A stretch of 64,000 nucleotides of DNA from Bremerella sp. P1. Its GTDB lineage: Bacteria; Planctomycetota; Planctomycetia; Pirellulales; Pirellulaceae. A program made the position numbers and the translations under genes. The notes below the pieces were generated by a model that worked only from the letters and a program-made list of their open reading frames with translations, did not search any database and was not told the origin of the DNA. The number at the start of each line of letters is the position of its first letter. Position 1 is the stretch's first letter. The stretch spans positions 5,605,814 to 5,669,813 of the forward strand of contig NZ_CP118164.1 in NCBI RefSeq assembly GCF_028748185.1, in the 5' to 3' direction. Below, piece after piece: positions 8,901-16,628 of the stretch.

Positions 8901-9107
8901 GCCGAAATCGAACGGAACGAAAAGCTGGAGCAAAAACAACTGCAATTGGTGACCAGCAAAGAGAAGAAGCTTGGTAATGAAAGCTTCGTTTCTCGTGCGC
9001 CGGCCGATGTTGTGGCCCGCGAACGTGAGAGCCTGGAGCAAGCGAAGCTAGAGCTCGCACGCACCCAGGCCGCTTTGGCGAAGCTACGCGAGTCGGCCGC
9101 AAAGTAG
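5952..9107 (+). CDS. valS: Valyl-tRNA synthetase with two unusual insertions
   Basis: Class I aminoacyl-tRNA synthetase that charges tRNA-Val and hydrolyses mischarged Thr-tRNA-Val. The signature HLGH is at residues 55-58 and the KMSKS loop reads RMSKS at 632-636. The CP1 editing domain and a C-terminal coiled coil (about 985-1050) are present. At 1051 residues it is longer than the usual 880-950, because of two insertions. One is a helical, charged stretch of roughly 45 residues in the editing domain (about 243-290). The other is a zinc-ribbon-like block after the KMSKS loop with C677-x2-C680 and C698-x2-C701, placed between QDVRMPVQ and the conserved ARNFCNKLWNA-type helix. The GTG start at 5952 is the first start in the conserved frame; no Shine-Dalgarno is seen. 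The product is certain. Confidence 0.97.
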   Translation: MAFSAQDIPNRFDFSISPKIYEYWESQGFFHSEPDPNREPFTIVIPPPNVTGALHLGHALNNTLQDVLIRYKRLKGFNTLWMPGTDHAGIATQAVVERRIFESEKKSRHDLGREELVKRIWDWKDQYEKRILGQLKRLGSSCDWERTRFTLDDTCARAVRRTFYDLFAKQWIYKGKRLVNWDTFLQTAVSDDEVFHETTDGSFWHFKYPVIDPQPGEPEFVTIATTRPETMLGDTAVAVHPDPAKALDSIEAELKQKLKEAPGKEKPAVQEQLDQIVERRESMLPQLIKLRDMALAGRKLMLPLVDREIPLVADQWAKPELGSGCVKITPAHDPNDYEVGRRQELPMINILNADGTMNETTGEYVGLTIPKARQAVVEDLDKLGLLEKIEDRKIELAYSDRSKTPIEPYLADQWFIKMDQLSQSAMDAVKDGRVKIFPSRYANGYLDWLSEKRDWPVSRQLWWGHQIPIWSHECTYKEEHEKLIAKLEADPDIKSGKANFQVERDEELEVAEKSGTIQGAVRVAMPYSQVHVCIADEDEALAKKYEAMGFVREEDVLDTWFSSALWPHSTLGWPEQTPELAYYYPTSTLITSRDIITLWVARMVLAGLNNMGEVPFREVFIHPTILDGLGERMSKSKGNGVDPLDVIDKFGADSLRFGLAYLTTETQDVRMPVQFECPHCDALIDQTKKNRQLPRVECKKCGKPFSTQWAETEEDKALPRGPVVSERFELGRNFCNKLWNAARFTMMNLEGYTPGNVSPEEMQLEDRWILSRLYTVSQEVTKCYESYGYADAARATYDFAWDEFCSFYVEILKERFQDESQRAEAQRVITYVLDAMLRLLHPIIPFITEEIWQTLGKIAPVRGIESPVEATESIMQSTWPEIDSKWEDRSIERQFSVFQETLGSLREIRSRQNIAPKDTIEFVIRCDEPTAKLLETMSPYFLSMANAKSCGLGKDVVVPETNATITVGDMEIFVDLKDFIDVEAEIERNEKLEQKQLQLVTSKEKKLGNESFVSRAPADVVARERESLEQAKLELARTQAALAKLRESAAK

Positions 9108-9126
9108 ATCGACCGCCAAGCAATCG

Positions 9127-9153
9127 ACACGAGCCGACTCTGGTGGCTCGTGT
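9127..9153. terminator. Hairpin between convergent valS and protease genes
   Basis: ACACGAGCC (9127-9135) and GGCTCGTGT (9145-9153) form a perfect 9-bp stem with a 9-base loop exactly where the two genes converge; its last base is the first of the protease stop codon complement. T-runs are poor on both strands, so this is a probable but weak bidirectional terminator. Confidence 0.5.
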
Positions 9154-9953
9154 TACTTCATCAGGCCGATCGTCTCGATGATAAACGACGCATGAACCAC
9201 AATGGCCAAGCCAAACTGGTGGTGCGTTTTGACCGTGATGTAGTCTCCTTTCACGGTGTTATGCACGAAGCGTTGGCCATGGACGACTCCCATGATCATG
9301 GGGGCCGTGCTGTCAGGACGTGAGGTGTAGACGGGGCCGCCACTGTCGCCACTGAAGATGTCGCTGCTTACGTAGAACGTCTTCGTCTTTTGTGTCGGCA
9401 GCAGAGGGAAGGTCGCGATTGGTCCATCGCGAAGAATCGGAAAGCCTGCTTCGCTTGCTTCTTCCCGGTGGGGGTAGCCAAGGAAGACAATCTGTTTGCC
9501 AGGGTGAACGTGGGTTTGTCTTAGTTCTTCATCGGTCGCCAACAGATCGGTGGAAACCAGCGCCAGGTCGGCGCCCTCTGGTGGCGTTACCGCGATCACG
9601 GCGACATCTTCACTGGGGTGCTTCGTCCAGAGCGCCTTCTCATCTTTCCGAATGCTGAGCTTGGTCGGCAGCTTCTTGTACTCACCCTCGGCGACCTTGC
9701 TGCGGAAAATGATGGTTGTTTCATTGCCAGTCGTCTTGTCGAGGACATGGTTCGCCGTCACTAGCAAAAAGTTTTTGCCTTGATCGGGCGTCAAGATGAA
9801 GCCGGTCCCGGTGGAATCGCTATGACTGAGTTTCACCGTGGCACGCAGCATCTGCGTGTTCAGGTCTTCGACCTCGGCCTGTAGCGATGATGATCCGAGC
9901 AGGAACAAGGTCAAACAGGACAGAAAGAGCAAGCGTGAAAATGTTCGTAGCAT
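9153..9953 (-). CDS. Secreted trypsin-like serine protease
   Basis: A chymotrypsin-fold (S1-like) serine peptidase, probably exported. From the ATG at 9953 the product is 266 residues and begins MLRTFSRLLFLSCLTLFLLG, a clear signal peptide ending near SLQA. An upstream TTG at 9998 would add 15 residues before the signal and is less likely. The catalytic triad is visible: His69 in TANHVLD, Asp116 in EDVAVIAV and Ser204 in GDSGGP. No PDZ domain follows, unlike DegP/HtrA proteins. It stands alone: convergent with valS and separated from the BFN gene by about 280 bases. Substrate and role are unknown. Confidence 0.82.
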   Translation of the reverse strand: MLRTFSRLLFLSCLTLFLLGSSSLQAEVEDLNTQMLRATVKLSHSDSTGTGFILTPDQGKNFLLVTANHVLDKTTGNETTIIFRSKVAEGEYKKLPTKLSIRKDEKALWTKHPSEDVAVIAVTPPEGADLALVSTDLLATDEELRQTHVHPGKQIVFLGYPHREEASEAGFPILRDGPIATFPLLPTQKTKTFYVSSDIFSGDSGGPVYTSRPDSTAPMIMGVVHGQRFVHNTVKGDYITVKTHHQFGLAIVVHASFIIETIGLMK

Positions 9954-10148
9954 AGCGGGCAAATCTGGGTTCACGGTGTGACGGCCTGGCAGGGACAAAT
10001 CTAGTCGGGGGCATAGGGAAGGTAAATCAGCACTGGGTGGTCAGATTACTACTGTAATAGGAATGTATACTTTTGCGAATGGCTGTGGTGACCGTTAAAA
10101 GTCTTTTCTTCCGATCTGAACCTTACGACTTGCCAGACTGAACTAGAT

Positions 10149-10185
10149 TGGGGACTGTTCCCACGAGAAACTCCAGGGATATAAT
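10149..10185 (+). promoter_or_regulatory. Putative operator/promoter upstream of the BFN gene
   Basis: TGGGGACTGTTCCCA (10149-10163) is a near-palindrome with outer arms TGGG/CCCA. It differs at only two of 15 positions from a site in front of the VOC gene (17861-17875). A perfect TATAAT follows at 10180-10185, but there is no good TTGACA at 17 bases, which fits a promoter read by an activator or alternative sigma factor. The nearest gene starts at 10231. Confidence 0.5.
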
Positions 10186-10230
10186 CGAGTACCTTGAACG
10201 AGAATTCCCTGAAGAAGATCAGATCCCCTT

Positions 10231-10632
10231 ATGCCGATCCAGATGGAACTCTCGCGGATCATTATCAGCGAGATTAACGACCAGCAGGTTATCTACTTGA
10301 AGGAAGTGGACGGAGATCGCCAGTTTCCGATCATGATTGGTATCTTCGAAGCGACCAGTATTCACCGCCGCGTGAAGGACTTCGTCCCGCCTCGCCCGTT
10401 GACGCACGACTTGATCGTCAGCATCGTCGAGCGTCTGGGTGGCGAACTGGACAGCGTCATTATCAATGACCTGAAGGAAGGAACCTACTTTGCCAACCTT
10501 CGCGTGAAGGTCGATGGCGAACTGGTTTCGATTGATGCCCGTCCTTCCGACGCCATCGCCGTAGCGGTTACCAGCCAGCCACACCTGCCGATTTACGTGG
10601 AAGAGCACGTTCTGGAAGAATCGGAAGTTTAG
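10231..10632 (+). CDS. BFN-domain (bifunctional nuclease family, DUF151) protein
   Basis: A 133-residue single-domain protein of the BFN/DUF151 family, named for plant proteins with reported DNase and RNase activity; bacterial roles are mostly unproven. Family features visible are an N-terminal beta-hairpin (VIYLKEVDGDRQFPIMIGIFEA), the helix around PPRPLTHDLIVSIVERLG, and the characteristic SIDARPSDAIAVAV signature near residues 96-109. Length is typical of the minimal domain. The ATG at 10231 lies 46 bases after a TATAAT box and has no strong Shine-Dalgarno. It is a single-gene unit, bounded by the putative operator upstream and a hairpin terminator downstream. Confidence 0.85.
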   Translation: MPIQMELSRIIISEINDQQVIYLKEVDGDRQFPIMIGIFEATSIHRRVKDFVPPRPLTHDLIVSIVERLGGELDSVIINDLKEGTYFANLRVKVDGELVSIDARPSDAIAVAVTSQPHLPIYVEEHVLEESEV

Positions 10633-10656
10633 CACTTCCTCGCCAAGTGACAGAAG

Positions 10657-10686
10657 AAAAGGCCATCGTTTCCGGTGGCCCTTTTC
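10657..10686. terminator. Bidirectional intrinsic terminator
   Basis: AAAAGGCCA and TGGCC-CTTTT arms around a 9-base loop (stem GGCCA 10661-10665 with TGGCC 10676-10680) give A-rich and T-rich flanks on opposite sides. This suits termination of the BFN gene (+) and of lysC (-), whose stop is at 10733. Confidence 0.7.
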
Positions 10687-10732
10687 GTTTCTGCTTGGTT
10701 CGCGACAGATCTTATGAGACAGGCCGACGCAT

Positions 10733-12514
10733 TCACGTGTCCAGTAACACGTCCTTGAATGCGGCTTCCAACGCTTTCAGGCCTGGCTGCCCTTCGTGTT
10801 CGTCGACGATGACGTTCACACGGACTTCCGAGGTGCTGATCAGGTCGACGTTGATGCCGGCACTACTGAGGGCCTGGAACATGCGGACACCGACACCGGT
10901 GTGGCTTCGCAGGCCGATACCGCTGACCGAAAGCTTGGCCGCTTCGCGGTTGCCTTCGATTTCTCCCTCGCCCATCTCTTGGACGACTTCTTCCAACGCC
11001 GCATAGGCCTTTTCATAGTCGGCCACTGGGCAGGTGAAGCTGAGGTTGGCGCTGTCGTCACGACCGACGTTCTGAATGATCACGTCAATGTTGATCGCCT
11101 TCGAGGCAACTGCATTAAGCACCTGGGCGGCGATCCCTGGCCGGTCGGGCACACGACGAACCAATAGCAGGGATTGGCTGCGGTCGAGTTCGATGTTGTC
11201 GATAGCCAGGTCTTCCATCTCACGAAGCCGCTGAACGACGATCGCCGGATCGGTCACGTCGCGAACGCGCACCGAGCTGACTTCGGTCGGCGAATCTTCG
11301 GGCGTGATGTCGAGTTCGAAGCCGTTGTGAACGGCCTGTAACGCTCGCTGAGCATCGGCTTGGCTGACCAGGACCGAAATCTTGATTTCAGAGGTTGAGA
11401 TGGCCTGGATATTAATGCCTTCTTCGGCAAGCACGCGGAACATCTTGTCGGCGACGCCAGGAACCGTAGCCATCCCCAGACCAACCACCGAGACCTTCGA
11501 GACATGTTCGTCGTAGGTGACGTTCTCTGGCTGAAGCAGTTCGGAGGCTTGCTTGACGGCGTCGAGCGTAACTTTCAGCTCTTCCTGAGGGACGGTGAAG
11601 CTGATGTTGGCTTTGCCGTCCTTACTGATGTTCTGGACGATCATGTCGACCGAGATCGCTTTGGCCGCGATGCGACTGAACAGTTCCAGCGAGATTCCCG
11701 GTTCGTCCGGAATGCCTTCGAGCGTGATCCGGGCTTCCTTCTTGGTAATCGCCGCGCCACTGACCGGGCGTGTACCGGATTCCGGGTCGTGGACGATCAG
11801 CGTTCCAGGGACATCGGTGAAGCTGCTACGAACGTGGATCGGCACGCCGAACTTCTTGGCGAACTCGATCGAACGGCTGTGCATCACACCGGCACCCAGG
11901 CTGGCCAGTTCCAACATTTCGTCATAGGCAATCTGCGGAACGCGGCGAGCGTCGGGCAGGACGCGCGGGTCGGTCGTGTAAACGCCATCGACGTCGGTGT
12001 AGATTTCGCACGTGTCGGCATCCAACACAGCTGCCAAGGCGACCGCAGTCGTATCGCTACCACCACGGCCAAGGGTCGTGATGTTGAGATTCTCGTCGAT
12101 ACCTTGGAAACCAGCGGCGATGACGATATTGCCGTCATCCAACAGCTGTTTGACGCGGGACGTTTCGATCGAGCGGATACGGGCTTTGGTGTGGGTGCTG
12201 TCGGTGCGGATACCGATTTGAGCACCAGTCAGGCTGACGGCCTTCGAGCCGAGCGCGTCGATGGCCATGGCCATCAAAGCGACACTGACCTGCTCGCCGG
12301 TCGAGAGGAGCATGTCCATCTCGCGAGCGGGTGGGTTGTCGCTTACTTGCTGGGCGAGGTCGACCAGGACGTCGGTGTTCTTACCCATCGCGCTAACAAC
12401 CATCACAACCTGATGGCCTTCTCGCTGGGCGCGAATCGCTTTTCTCGCTGCGGAAACAATCTTCTCGCAGTCGGCGACGCTAGTGCCTCCAAACTTCTGA
12501 ACAATCAATGACAT
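10733..12514 (-). CDS. lysC: Aspartate kinase with four ACT domains
   Basis: Phosphorylates aspartate, the entry step to lysine, threonine and methionine. The kinase domain occupies about residues 1-245, with KFGGTS at 7-12, the TTLGRGGSDTTA substrate loop and the EIYTDVDGVYTTDPR nucleotide segment. The remainder (about 265-593) has the beta-alpha-beta pattern of four ACT modules; two related pairs begin near ITLEGIPDEPG and near LLLVRRVPDRPG. Usual monofunctional aspartokinases are about 400 residues with two ACT modules. A four-ACT form is known from cyanobacteria, so this is an established but less common architecture, probably giving feedback by Lys and Thr. It is the last gene of hom-apgM-lysC; the gap to apgM is 73 bases. 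Confidence 0.95.
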   Translation of the reverse strand: MSLIVQKFGGTSVADCEKIVSAARKAIRAQREGHQVVMVVSAMGKNTDVLVDLAQQVSDNPPAREMDMLLSTGEQVSVALMAMAIDALGSKAVSLTGAQIGIRTDSTHTKARIRSIETSRVKQLLDDGNIVIAAGFQGIDENLNITTLGRGGSDTTAVALAAVLDADTCEIYTDVDGVYTTDPRVLPDARRVPQIAYDEMLELASLGAGVMHSRSIEFAKKFGVPIHVRSSFTDVPGTLIVHDPESGTRPVSGAAITKKEARITLEGIPDEPGISLELFSRIAAKAISVDMIVQNISKDGKANISFTVPQEELKVTLDAVKQASELLQPENVTYDEHVSKVSVVGLGMATVPGVADKMFRVLAEEGINIQAISTSEIKISVLVSQADAQRALQAVHNGFELDITPEDSPTEVSSVRVRDVTDPAIVVQRLREMEDLAIDNIELDRSQSLLLVRRVPDRPGIAAQVLNAVASKAINIDVIIQNVGRDDSANLSFTCPVADYEKAYAALEEVVQEMGEGEIEGNREAAKLSVSGIGLRSHTGVGVRMFQALSSAGINVDLISTSEVRVNVIVDEHEGQPGLKALEAAFKDVLLDT

Positions 12515-12587
12515 GGGATCGTGTCATCCGTAATAAATTTCGACTTGGCAAAGATACTAACTCTGACAACCGCCAGGAGTCAGCGTT

Positions 12588-13790
12588 TTAAACGCCGAGG
12601 AAGTATGGCATCATCTTCCAGCCTTCGTCGAAGCTTAGCGACGAGGCGTTGGCGTTGCGTTCGTTGTAAGCCTCGAACGCGTCGGCTTCGATGCCGCTAC
12701 CGCACATGGTCAGCGGGACAAAGCCGTGGCTATGGGTTTTCGTACGACAGAACGTCGGATGGTCAGGCAGCACGATCATCCGGTAATCGCCATACTTCTT
12801 CAACGCATTATGCAGTGGGCCGACGATCTTTCCGTCGATCGCTTCGAGGGCCTTGATCTTCTCTTCGATATCCCCTTCGTGCGAGGCTTCATCTGTTGCT
12901 TCGACGTGCACGCAGATCACATCGGTCGAATCCAACGCGTCGATCGCATACTGCCCCTTGGCAGCGTAGTCGGTGTCGGTGTAGCCGGTGGCACCGGGAA
13001 CTTCGATGCGGTCCCAGCCGATCAGTGCTGCCAGACCTCGCAGCAGGTCGACTGCTGTGATCATCTTGCCCGTCTTGCCGTACAGCTCGTTGAACGGCGT
13101 CAGAGCAGGGCGGCGGCCCAGGCCCCATAGCCAGATGTTGGTTGCCGGAGGTTTGCCTTCGGCGATCCGTTTCTTGTTGACCGGATGATCGGCGAACAGT
13201 TCGACGCTGCGACTCATCATGTCGGAAAGCCAATCGCTGCCCAGTCCACGCGGATAGCTATCGGCAACCGACTTATCGCTCAGGTCGTGTGGCGGTGTCG
13301 TACGGGTGTCCATGCTGAACGGGGCAGGGCGGCCCTGGCCGCGGTAGACCAGCAGGTTGCGGTAGCTGACGCCAGGGTGGAACTCGACTCCTTCACCGGC
13401 CAGTTCTGCCTGGGCCGATTCGAGCAGGGCCTTGGCTTCTTCCGACGAGATCTGCCCGGCGGTGAAGCTCTTCATGATCTGGTCTTCGATGGTGACCAGG
13501 TTGCAGCGGACAGCCCAGTCGTCGGCACCCAATTGAATACCTTGAGCCGCCGCTTCCAGCGGGGCGCGGCCGGTGAAGTACTCCAGCGGGCTGTAGCCGA
13601 GCAGGCTCAGGTTCGCCACGTCGCTACCAGCAGGCAAATGCGCGGGGACGTTATCGGCGCGACCGACGACGCCAGCTTTGGCAACGGCGTCCATGTTCGG
13701 GACGTTGGCAGCTTCCAGGGGAGTTTTACCGCCGAGCGACTCTTGAGGTTCGTCGGCGCAGCCGTCGGGAATGACAATCGCGTACTTCAT
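12588..13790 (-). CDS. apgM: ApgM-type phosphoglycerate mutase family protein (possible homoserine kinase)
   Basis: An alkaline-phosphatase-superfamily protein of the archaeal-type cofactor-independent phosphoglycerate mutase family (400 residues, typical length). Visible are the metal-site start YAIVIPDGCADEP, the GGKTPLEAANVPNMD segment and the nucleophile loop PAGSDVANLSLLGYSP. Later metal-binding motifs appear as CVHVEATDEASHEGD and VLPDHPTF. A good Shine-Dalgarno AAGGAG (complement of 13802-13807) lies 11 bases before the ATG. The gene sits between hom and lysC, where thrB would be expected. ApgM-like proteins in threonine clusters have been proposed as a functional replacement for homoserine kinase. 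I cannot tell from sequence alone which reaction it performs; context favours homoserine phosphorylation and family name favours mutase. Confidence 0.85.
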   Translation of the reverse strand: MKYAIVIPDGCADEPQESLGGKTPLEAANVPNMDAVAKAGVVGRADNVPAHLPAGSDVANLSLLGYSPLEYFTGRAPLEAAAQGIQLGADDWAVRCNLVTIEDQIMKSFTAGQISSEEAKALLESAQAELAGEGVEFHPGVSYRNLLVYRGQGRPAPFSMDTRTTPPHDLSDKSVADSYPRGLGSDWLSDMMSRSVELFADHPVNKKRIAEGKPPATNIWLWGLGRRPALTPFNELYGKTGKMITAVDLLRGLAALIGWDRIEVPGATGYTDTDYAAKGQYAIDALDSTDVICVHVEATDEASHEGDIEEKIKALEAIDGKIVGPLHNALKKYGDYRMIVLPDHPTFCRTKTHSHGFVPLTMCGSGIEADAFEAYNERNANASSLSFDEGWKMMPYFLGV

Positions 13791-13899
13791 TTTTCCCGAA
13801 TCTCCTTGTTGGGGTTGGGCATGACCGAGATATGGGGTTCCGCCGGCATCCTGCCAGAGCGTACCTGGTTTACGTTTGCTAAATCGAACCCGCGTCTAC

Positions 13900-13918
13900 T
13901 GTGCCGCTTGCCGGCACA
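13900..13918 (-). repeat. Hairpin in the hom-apgM gap
   Basis: TGTGCCG (13900-13906) and CGGCACA (13912-13918) form a perfect 7-bp stem with a 5-base loop just downstream of hom. There is no T-run, so it may tune relative expression within the transcript rather than terminate it. Confidence 0.35.
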
Positions 13919-13935
13919 TGCTTATCAACGCTTTG

Positions 13936-15243
13936 CTAGTCCTGAACCAGCATCTTGCGAGCACCCGGTTTGACCGTGGGCATTTTGCTGATCACTTCCA
14001 GCGCGCGAGCCGCTTGGCCCTGCGTGGCCATGTGCGTCATGATGACCAGCGGCGTGTAACTCTTGGTGTCGCCGTCGAAGTTCTCTGGCTCGTGCTGAAT
14101 CACCGAGGCGATCGAAATGCCTTGTTCGCCCAGCACGCGGGCAATTTCGGCCAGCACGCCTGGACGGTCTTCGACGCTGAAGCGGAAGTAATGTCGGCCG
14201 CGAATCTGATCGGGCGAGCACATCTGCACGTCGCTGTGGTTCTCGGTGAACAGCTTGAGCGTACGGAAGGTCAGGGCCGTGCGTCCGACGGCCATATCGA
14301 TCATGTCGGCGACCACGGCGGAAGCGGTTGGTTTCTGACCGGCACCTTGCCCGTAGTAGAACAACGGTCCGACCTGATCCCCTTCGACACTGATCGCGTT
14401 GAAAGGACCACGCACTTCGGCCAACGGTTCGCCGGCGCGGATCAGCGATGGCGATACATGTAGTTCCAGCCCGTCGTCGCTCAGTTGGGCCGAGGCCAAC
14501 AGCTTGATGCGATAGCCGAGCTCTTTCGCAAAGCGAATGTCGACCGGCAGCAGTTTGTCGATCCCTTCGCGGGGAATCGATTTCCAATCGATTTTGATGC
14601 CGAAAGCAATGTGGGCGAGGATCGCCAGCTTTTGGGCGGCATCGGTACCGTCGACATCCATCGTCGGATCGGCTTCGGCGTAGCCAAGTCGTTGGGCTTC
14701 TTTAACGGCCCACTTGTAGCTTGCCTCTTGTTCTTCCATGGCCGAAGCGATGAAGTTGGACGTGCCGTTCAAGATACCGCTAAGCGAACTGACTTGGTTC
14801 GCCGTCAGACACTGGCTGAGATTCGTAATGATCGGAATCCCACCGGCCACGGCGGCGTCGAAGGCGATGCTACGGCCCAACTCGCGGGCTCGGGCAAACA
14901 ACTCGGCACCATGCTCGGCGATCAATGCTTTATTGGCGGTAACAATATCTTTACCGCTTTCCAGCAGCTGCAGCATGATGGTTCGGGCGGGCTCGATCCC
15001 CCCAATCAACTGCGCCACGACCTTGATTTCCGGGTCGTTGGTGACTTCGCTCAGGTCGTCTGTCAGCACGCCGTCGGGTAATTCGCAGTCGCGATCTCGA
15101 TTGAGATCGCGAACGACGGCTTTCTCTAACCATAGGGTAGTGCCCGCGTTACGTGCCGTGCGGTCACCATGGTCGAGTAGGATTTTAGCGACGCCAGCTC
15201 CGACGGTTCCTAAGCCGACGATGGCGACCTTCGTTTTGTGCAT
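13936..15243 (-). CDS. hom: Homoserine dehydrogenase
   Basis: Reduces aspartate-4-semialdehyde to homoserine, the branch point to threonine and methionine. Three parts are visible: the Rossmann nucleotide-binding start KVAIVGLGTVGAGVAKIL; the catalytic middle with GILNGTSNFIASAM and EADPTMDVDGTDAAQKL; and a C-terminal ACT domain starting HYFRFSVEDRPGVLAEI, the usual threonine-sensing module. The ATG at 15243 (MHKTKVAIVG) is preferred over the TTG at 15255, as it gives the normal family N-terminus. A promoter-like pair TTGACT-18-TAGGAT lies just upstream on the same strand, so hom-apgM-lysC can be transcribed apart from tdh-kbl. 435 residues is normal. Confidence 0.95.
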   Translation of the reverse strand: MHKTKVAIVGLGTVGAGVAKILLDHGDRTARNAGTTLWLEKAVVRDLNRDRDCELPDGVLTDDLSEVTNDPEIKVVAQLIGGIEPARTIMLQLLESGKDIVTANKALIAEHGAELFARARELGRSIAFDAAVAGGIPIITNLSQCLTANQVSSLSGILNGTSNFIASAMEEQEASYKWAVKEAQRLGYAEADPTMDVDGTDAAQKLAILAHIAFGIKIDWKSIPREGIDKLLPVDIRFAKELGYRIKLLASAQLSDDGLELHVSPSLIRAGEPLAEVRGPFNAISVEGDQVGPLFYYGQGAGQKPTASAVVADMIDMAVGRTALTFRTLKLFTENHSDVQMCSPDQIRGRHYFRFSVEDRPGVLAEIARVLGEQGISIASVIQHEPENFDGDTKSYTPLVIMTHMATQGQAARALEVISKMPTVKPGARKMLVQD

Positions 15244-15294
15244 TGGTATGGACAAACGCTATGAGGATGAACGAAATCGATGGTGAAAGGGATC

Positions 15295-15324
15295 ATCCTA
15301 GGTTGCCTTAGGCCGACTAGTCAA
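15295..15324 (-). promoter_or_regulatory. Promoter of the hom-apgM-lysC unit
   Basis: On the minus strand TTGACT (complement of 15319-15324), an 18-base spacer and TAGGAT (complement of 15295-15300) predict a start near 15288, about 45 bases before the hom ATG. No leader peptide or attenuator is seen in that short leader. Confidence 0.5.
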
Positions 15325-15358
15325 CTGGGCTAAAGTTGTTGCCCGCCAATAGGTTGGG

Positions 15359-15388
15359 CCAAGCTGCGCGTCATTTTGCGCAGCTTGG
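15359..15388 (-). terminator. Strong hairpin between kbl and hom
   Basis: CCAAGCTGCGC and GCGCAGCTTGG form a perfect 11-bp stem around an 8-base loop, 31 bases after the kbl stop and upstream of the hom promoter. It lacks a T-run on the minus strand, so termination is plausible but not certain; it marks the boundary between threonine breakdown and synthesis units. Confidence 0.5.
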
Positions 15389-15418
15389 GGAAGGTGGTCC
15401 CTTGGGCGGCATGGGAAG

Positions 15419-16606
15419 TTAGAGTCCCAGCTCCTCTTTCACGGCCGCGAATTGCTCGACGGCGAACTTCAATTCTTCGATCGAATGCCCAGCCGAAACC
15501 TGAGTGCGGATGCGAGCTTTGCCTTGCGGAACGACCGGGTACGAGAACCCAATCACGTAGATTCCGCGCTTAAGCAGCCGCTCCGAGAACTCGGCCGCGA
15601 CCTTGGCGTCGTAAAACATCACCGGCACGATCGGGTGTTCGCCTGGCAGCACATCGAGCCCCAGCTTGGCGATCTCTTCGCGGAAGAACTTGGTGTTGGC
15701 TTCCAGCTTGTCGCGGAGTTCGGTCGAGCTTTGGATCAGTTCCAAGGCTTTCAGCGAGCCAGCGACGATCGGTGGGGCCAGCGTGTTCGAGAACAGGTAA
15801 GGTCGCGAACGCTGACGCAGCAGGTCGACGATTTCCTTCCGGCCGCTGGTGTAACCGCCAGAAGCACCACCGAGGGCCTTGCCCAGGGTCCCGGTGATGA
15901 TGTCGATACGATCGATCACGTCGTGATGCTCGTGCGTTCCCTTGCCGGTCTTGCCCATGAAGCCGACGGCATGCGAGTCGTCGACCATCACCATCGCGCC
16001 GTATTTATCGGCCAGGTCGCACAGGTCCGGCAGGTTGCAGATGTAGCCATCCATGCTGAAGACGCCGTCCGTCGCGATCAGCTTGACGCGTGCGTCGGCG
16101 GCTTCTTTCAGCTTGGCCTCGAGGTCGGCCATGTCGTTGTTCTTGTAGCGGAACCGCTTCGCTTTGCAGAGACGAACCCCGTCGATGATGCTGGCGTGAT
16201 TGAGCTCGTCGGACAGGATGGCATCTTCGGGGCCGAGGATCGTTTCGAACAGCCCGCCGTTGGCATCGAAGCAGGACGAATAGAGGATGGTATCCTCCAT
16301 GCCCAGGAACTTAGAGATTTCGTCTTCCAAGTCTTCGTGAGCCTGTTGCGTTCCACAAATGAAACGGACGGAAGAGAGCCCGTAACCCCAGCGATCGAGA
16401 CCGTCTTTGGCGGCGGCGATGATCTCGGGATGATCGGAGAGACCCAGGTAATTGTTCGCGCACATGTTCAGCACATGCTGCTGCTGAGGCAGGTCGATTT
16501 TCGACTTCTGCGGCGAAAGAATCGTACGCTCGCTCTTGTATAAGCCCGCTTCACGGATCTCGTCGAGGATACCTGAGTAACGCGACTTTACTTCTTCATT
16601 CCACAT
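15419..16606 (-). CDS. kbl: Glycine C-acetyltransferase (2-amino-3-ketobutyrate CoA ligase)
   Basis: A PLP enzyme that splits 2-amino-3-oxobutyrate with CoA into glycine and acetyl-CoA, the second step of threonine breakdown after Tdh. It is a fold-type I alpha-oxoamine synthase of 395 residues, close to E. coli Kbl. The PLP lysine is K243 in [15 protein letters not shown]. Other family marks are [11 protein letters not shown] near residue 51, [14 protein letters not shown] and the [13 protein letters not shown] aspartate-histidine segment. It follows tdh by 58 bases on the same strand, with a palindromic repeat in the gap, so tdh-kbl is very likely co-transcribed. Other alpha-oxoamine synthases (BioF, HemA, serine palmitoyltransferase) fit less well because of the tdh context and Kbl-like termini. 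Confidence 0.95.
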   Translation of the reverse strand: MWNEEVKSRYSGILDEIREAGLYKSERTILSPQKSKIDLPQQQHVLNMCANNYLGLSDHPEIIAAAKDGLDRWGYGLSSVRFICGTQQAHEDLEDEISKFLGMEDTILYSSCFDANGGLFETILGPEDAILSDELNHASIIDGVRLCKAKRFRYKNNDMADLEAKLKEAADARVKLIATDGVFSMDGYICNLPDLCDLADKYGAMVMVDDSHAVGFMGKTGKGTHEHHDVIDRIDIITGTLGKALGGASGGYTSGRKEIVDLLRQRSRPYLFSNTLAPPIVAGSLKALELIQSSTELRDKLEANTKFFREEIAKLGLDVLPGEHPIVPVMFYDAKVAAEFSERLLKRGIYVIGFSYPVVPQGKARIRTQVSAGHSIEELKFAVEQFAAVKEELGL

Positions 16607-16628
16607 CGCAATGTCTCGTAATCTTGTC

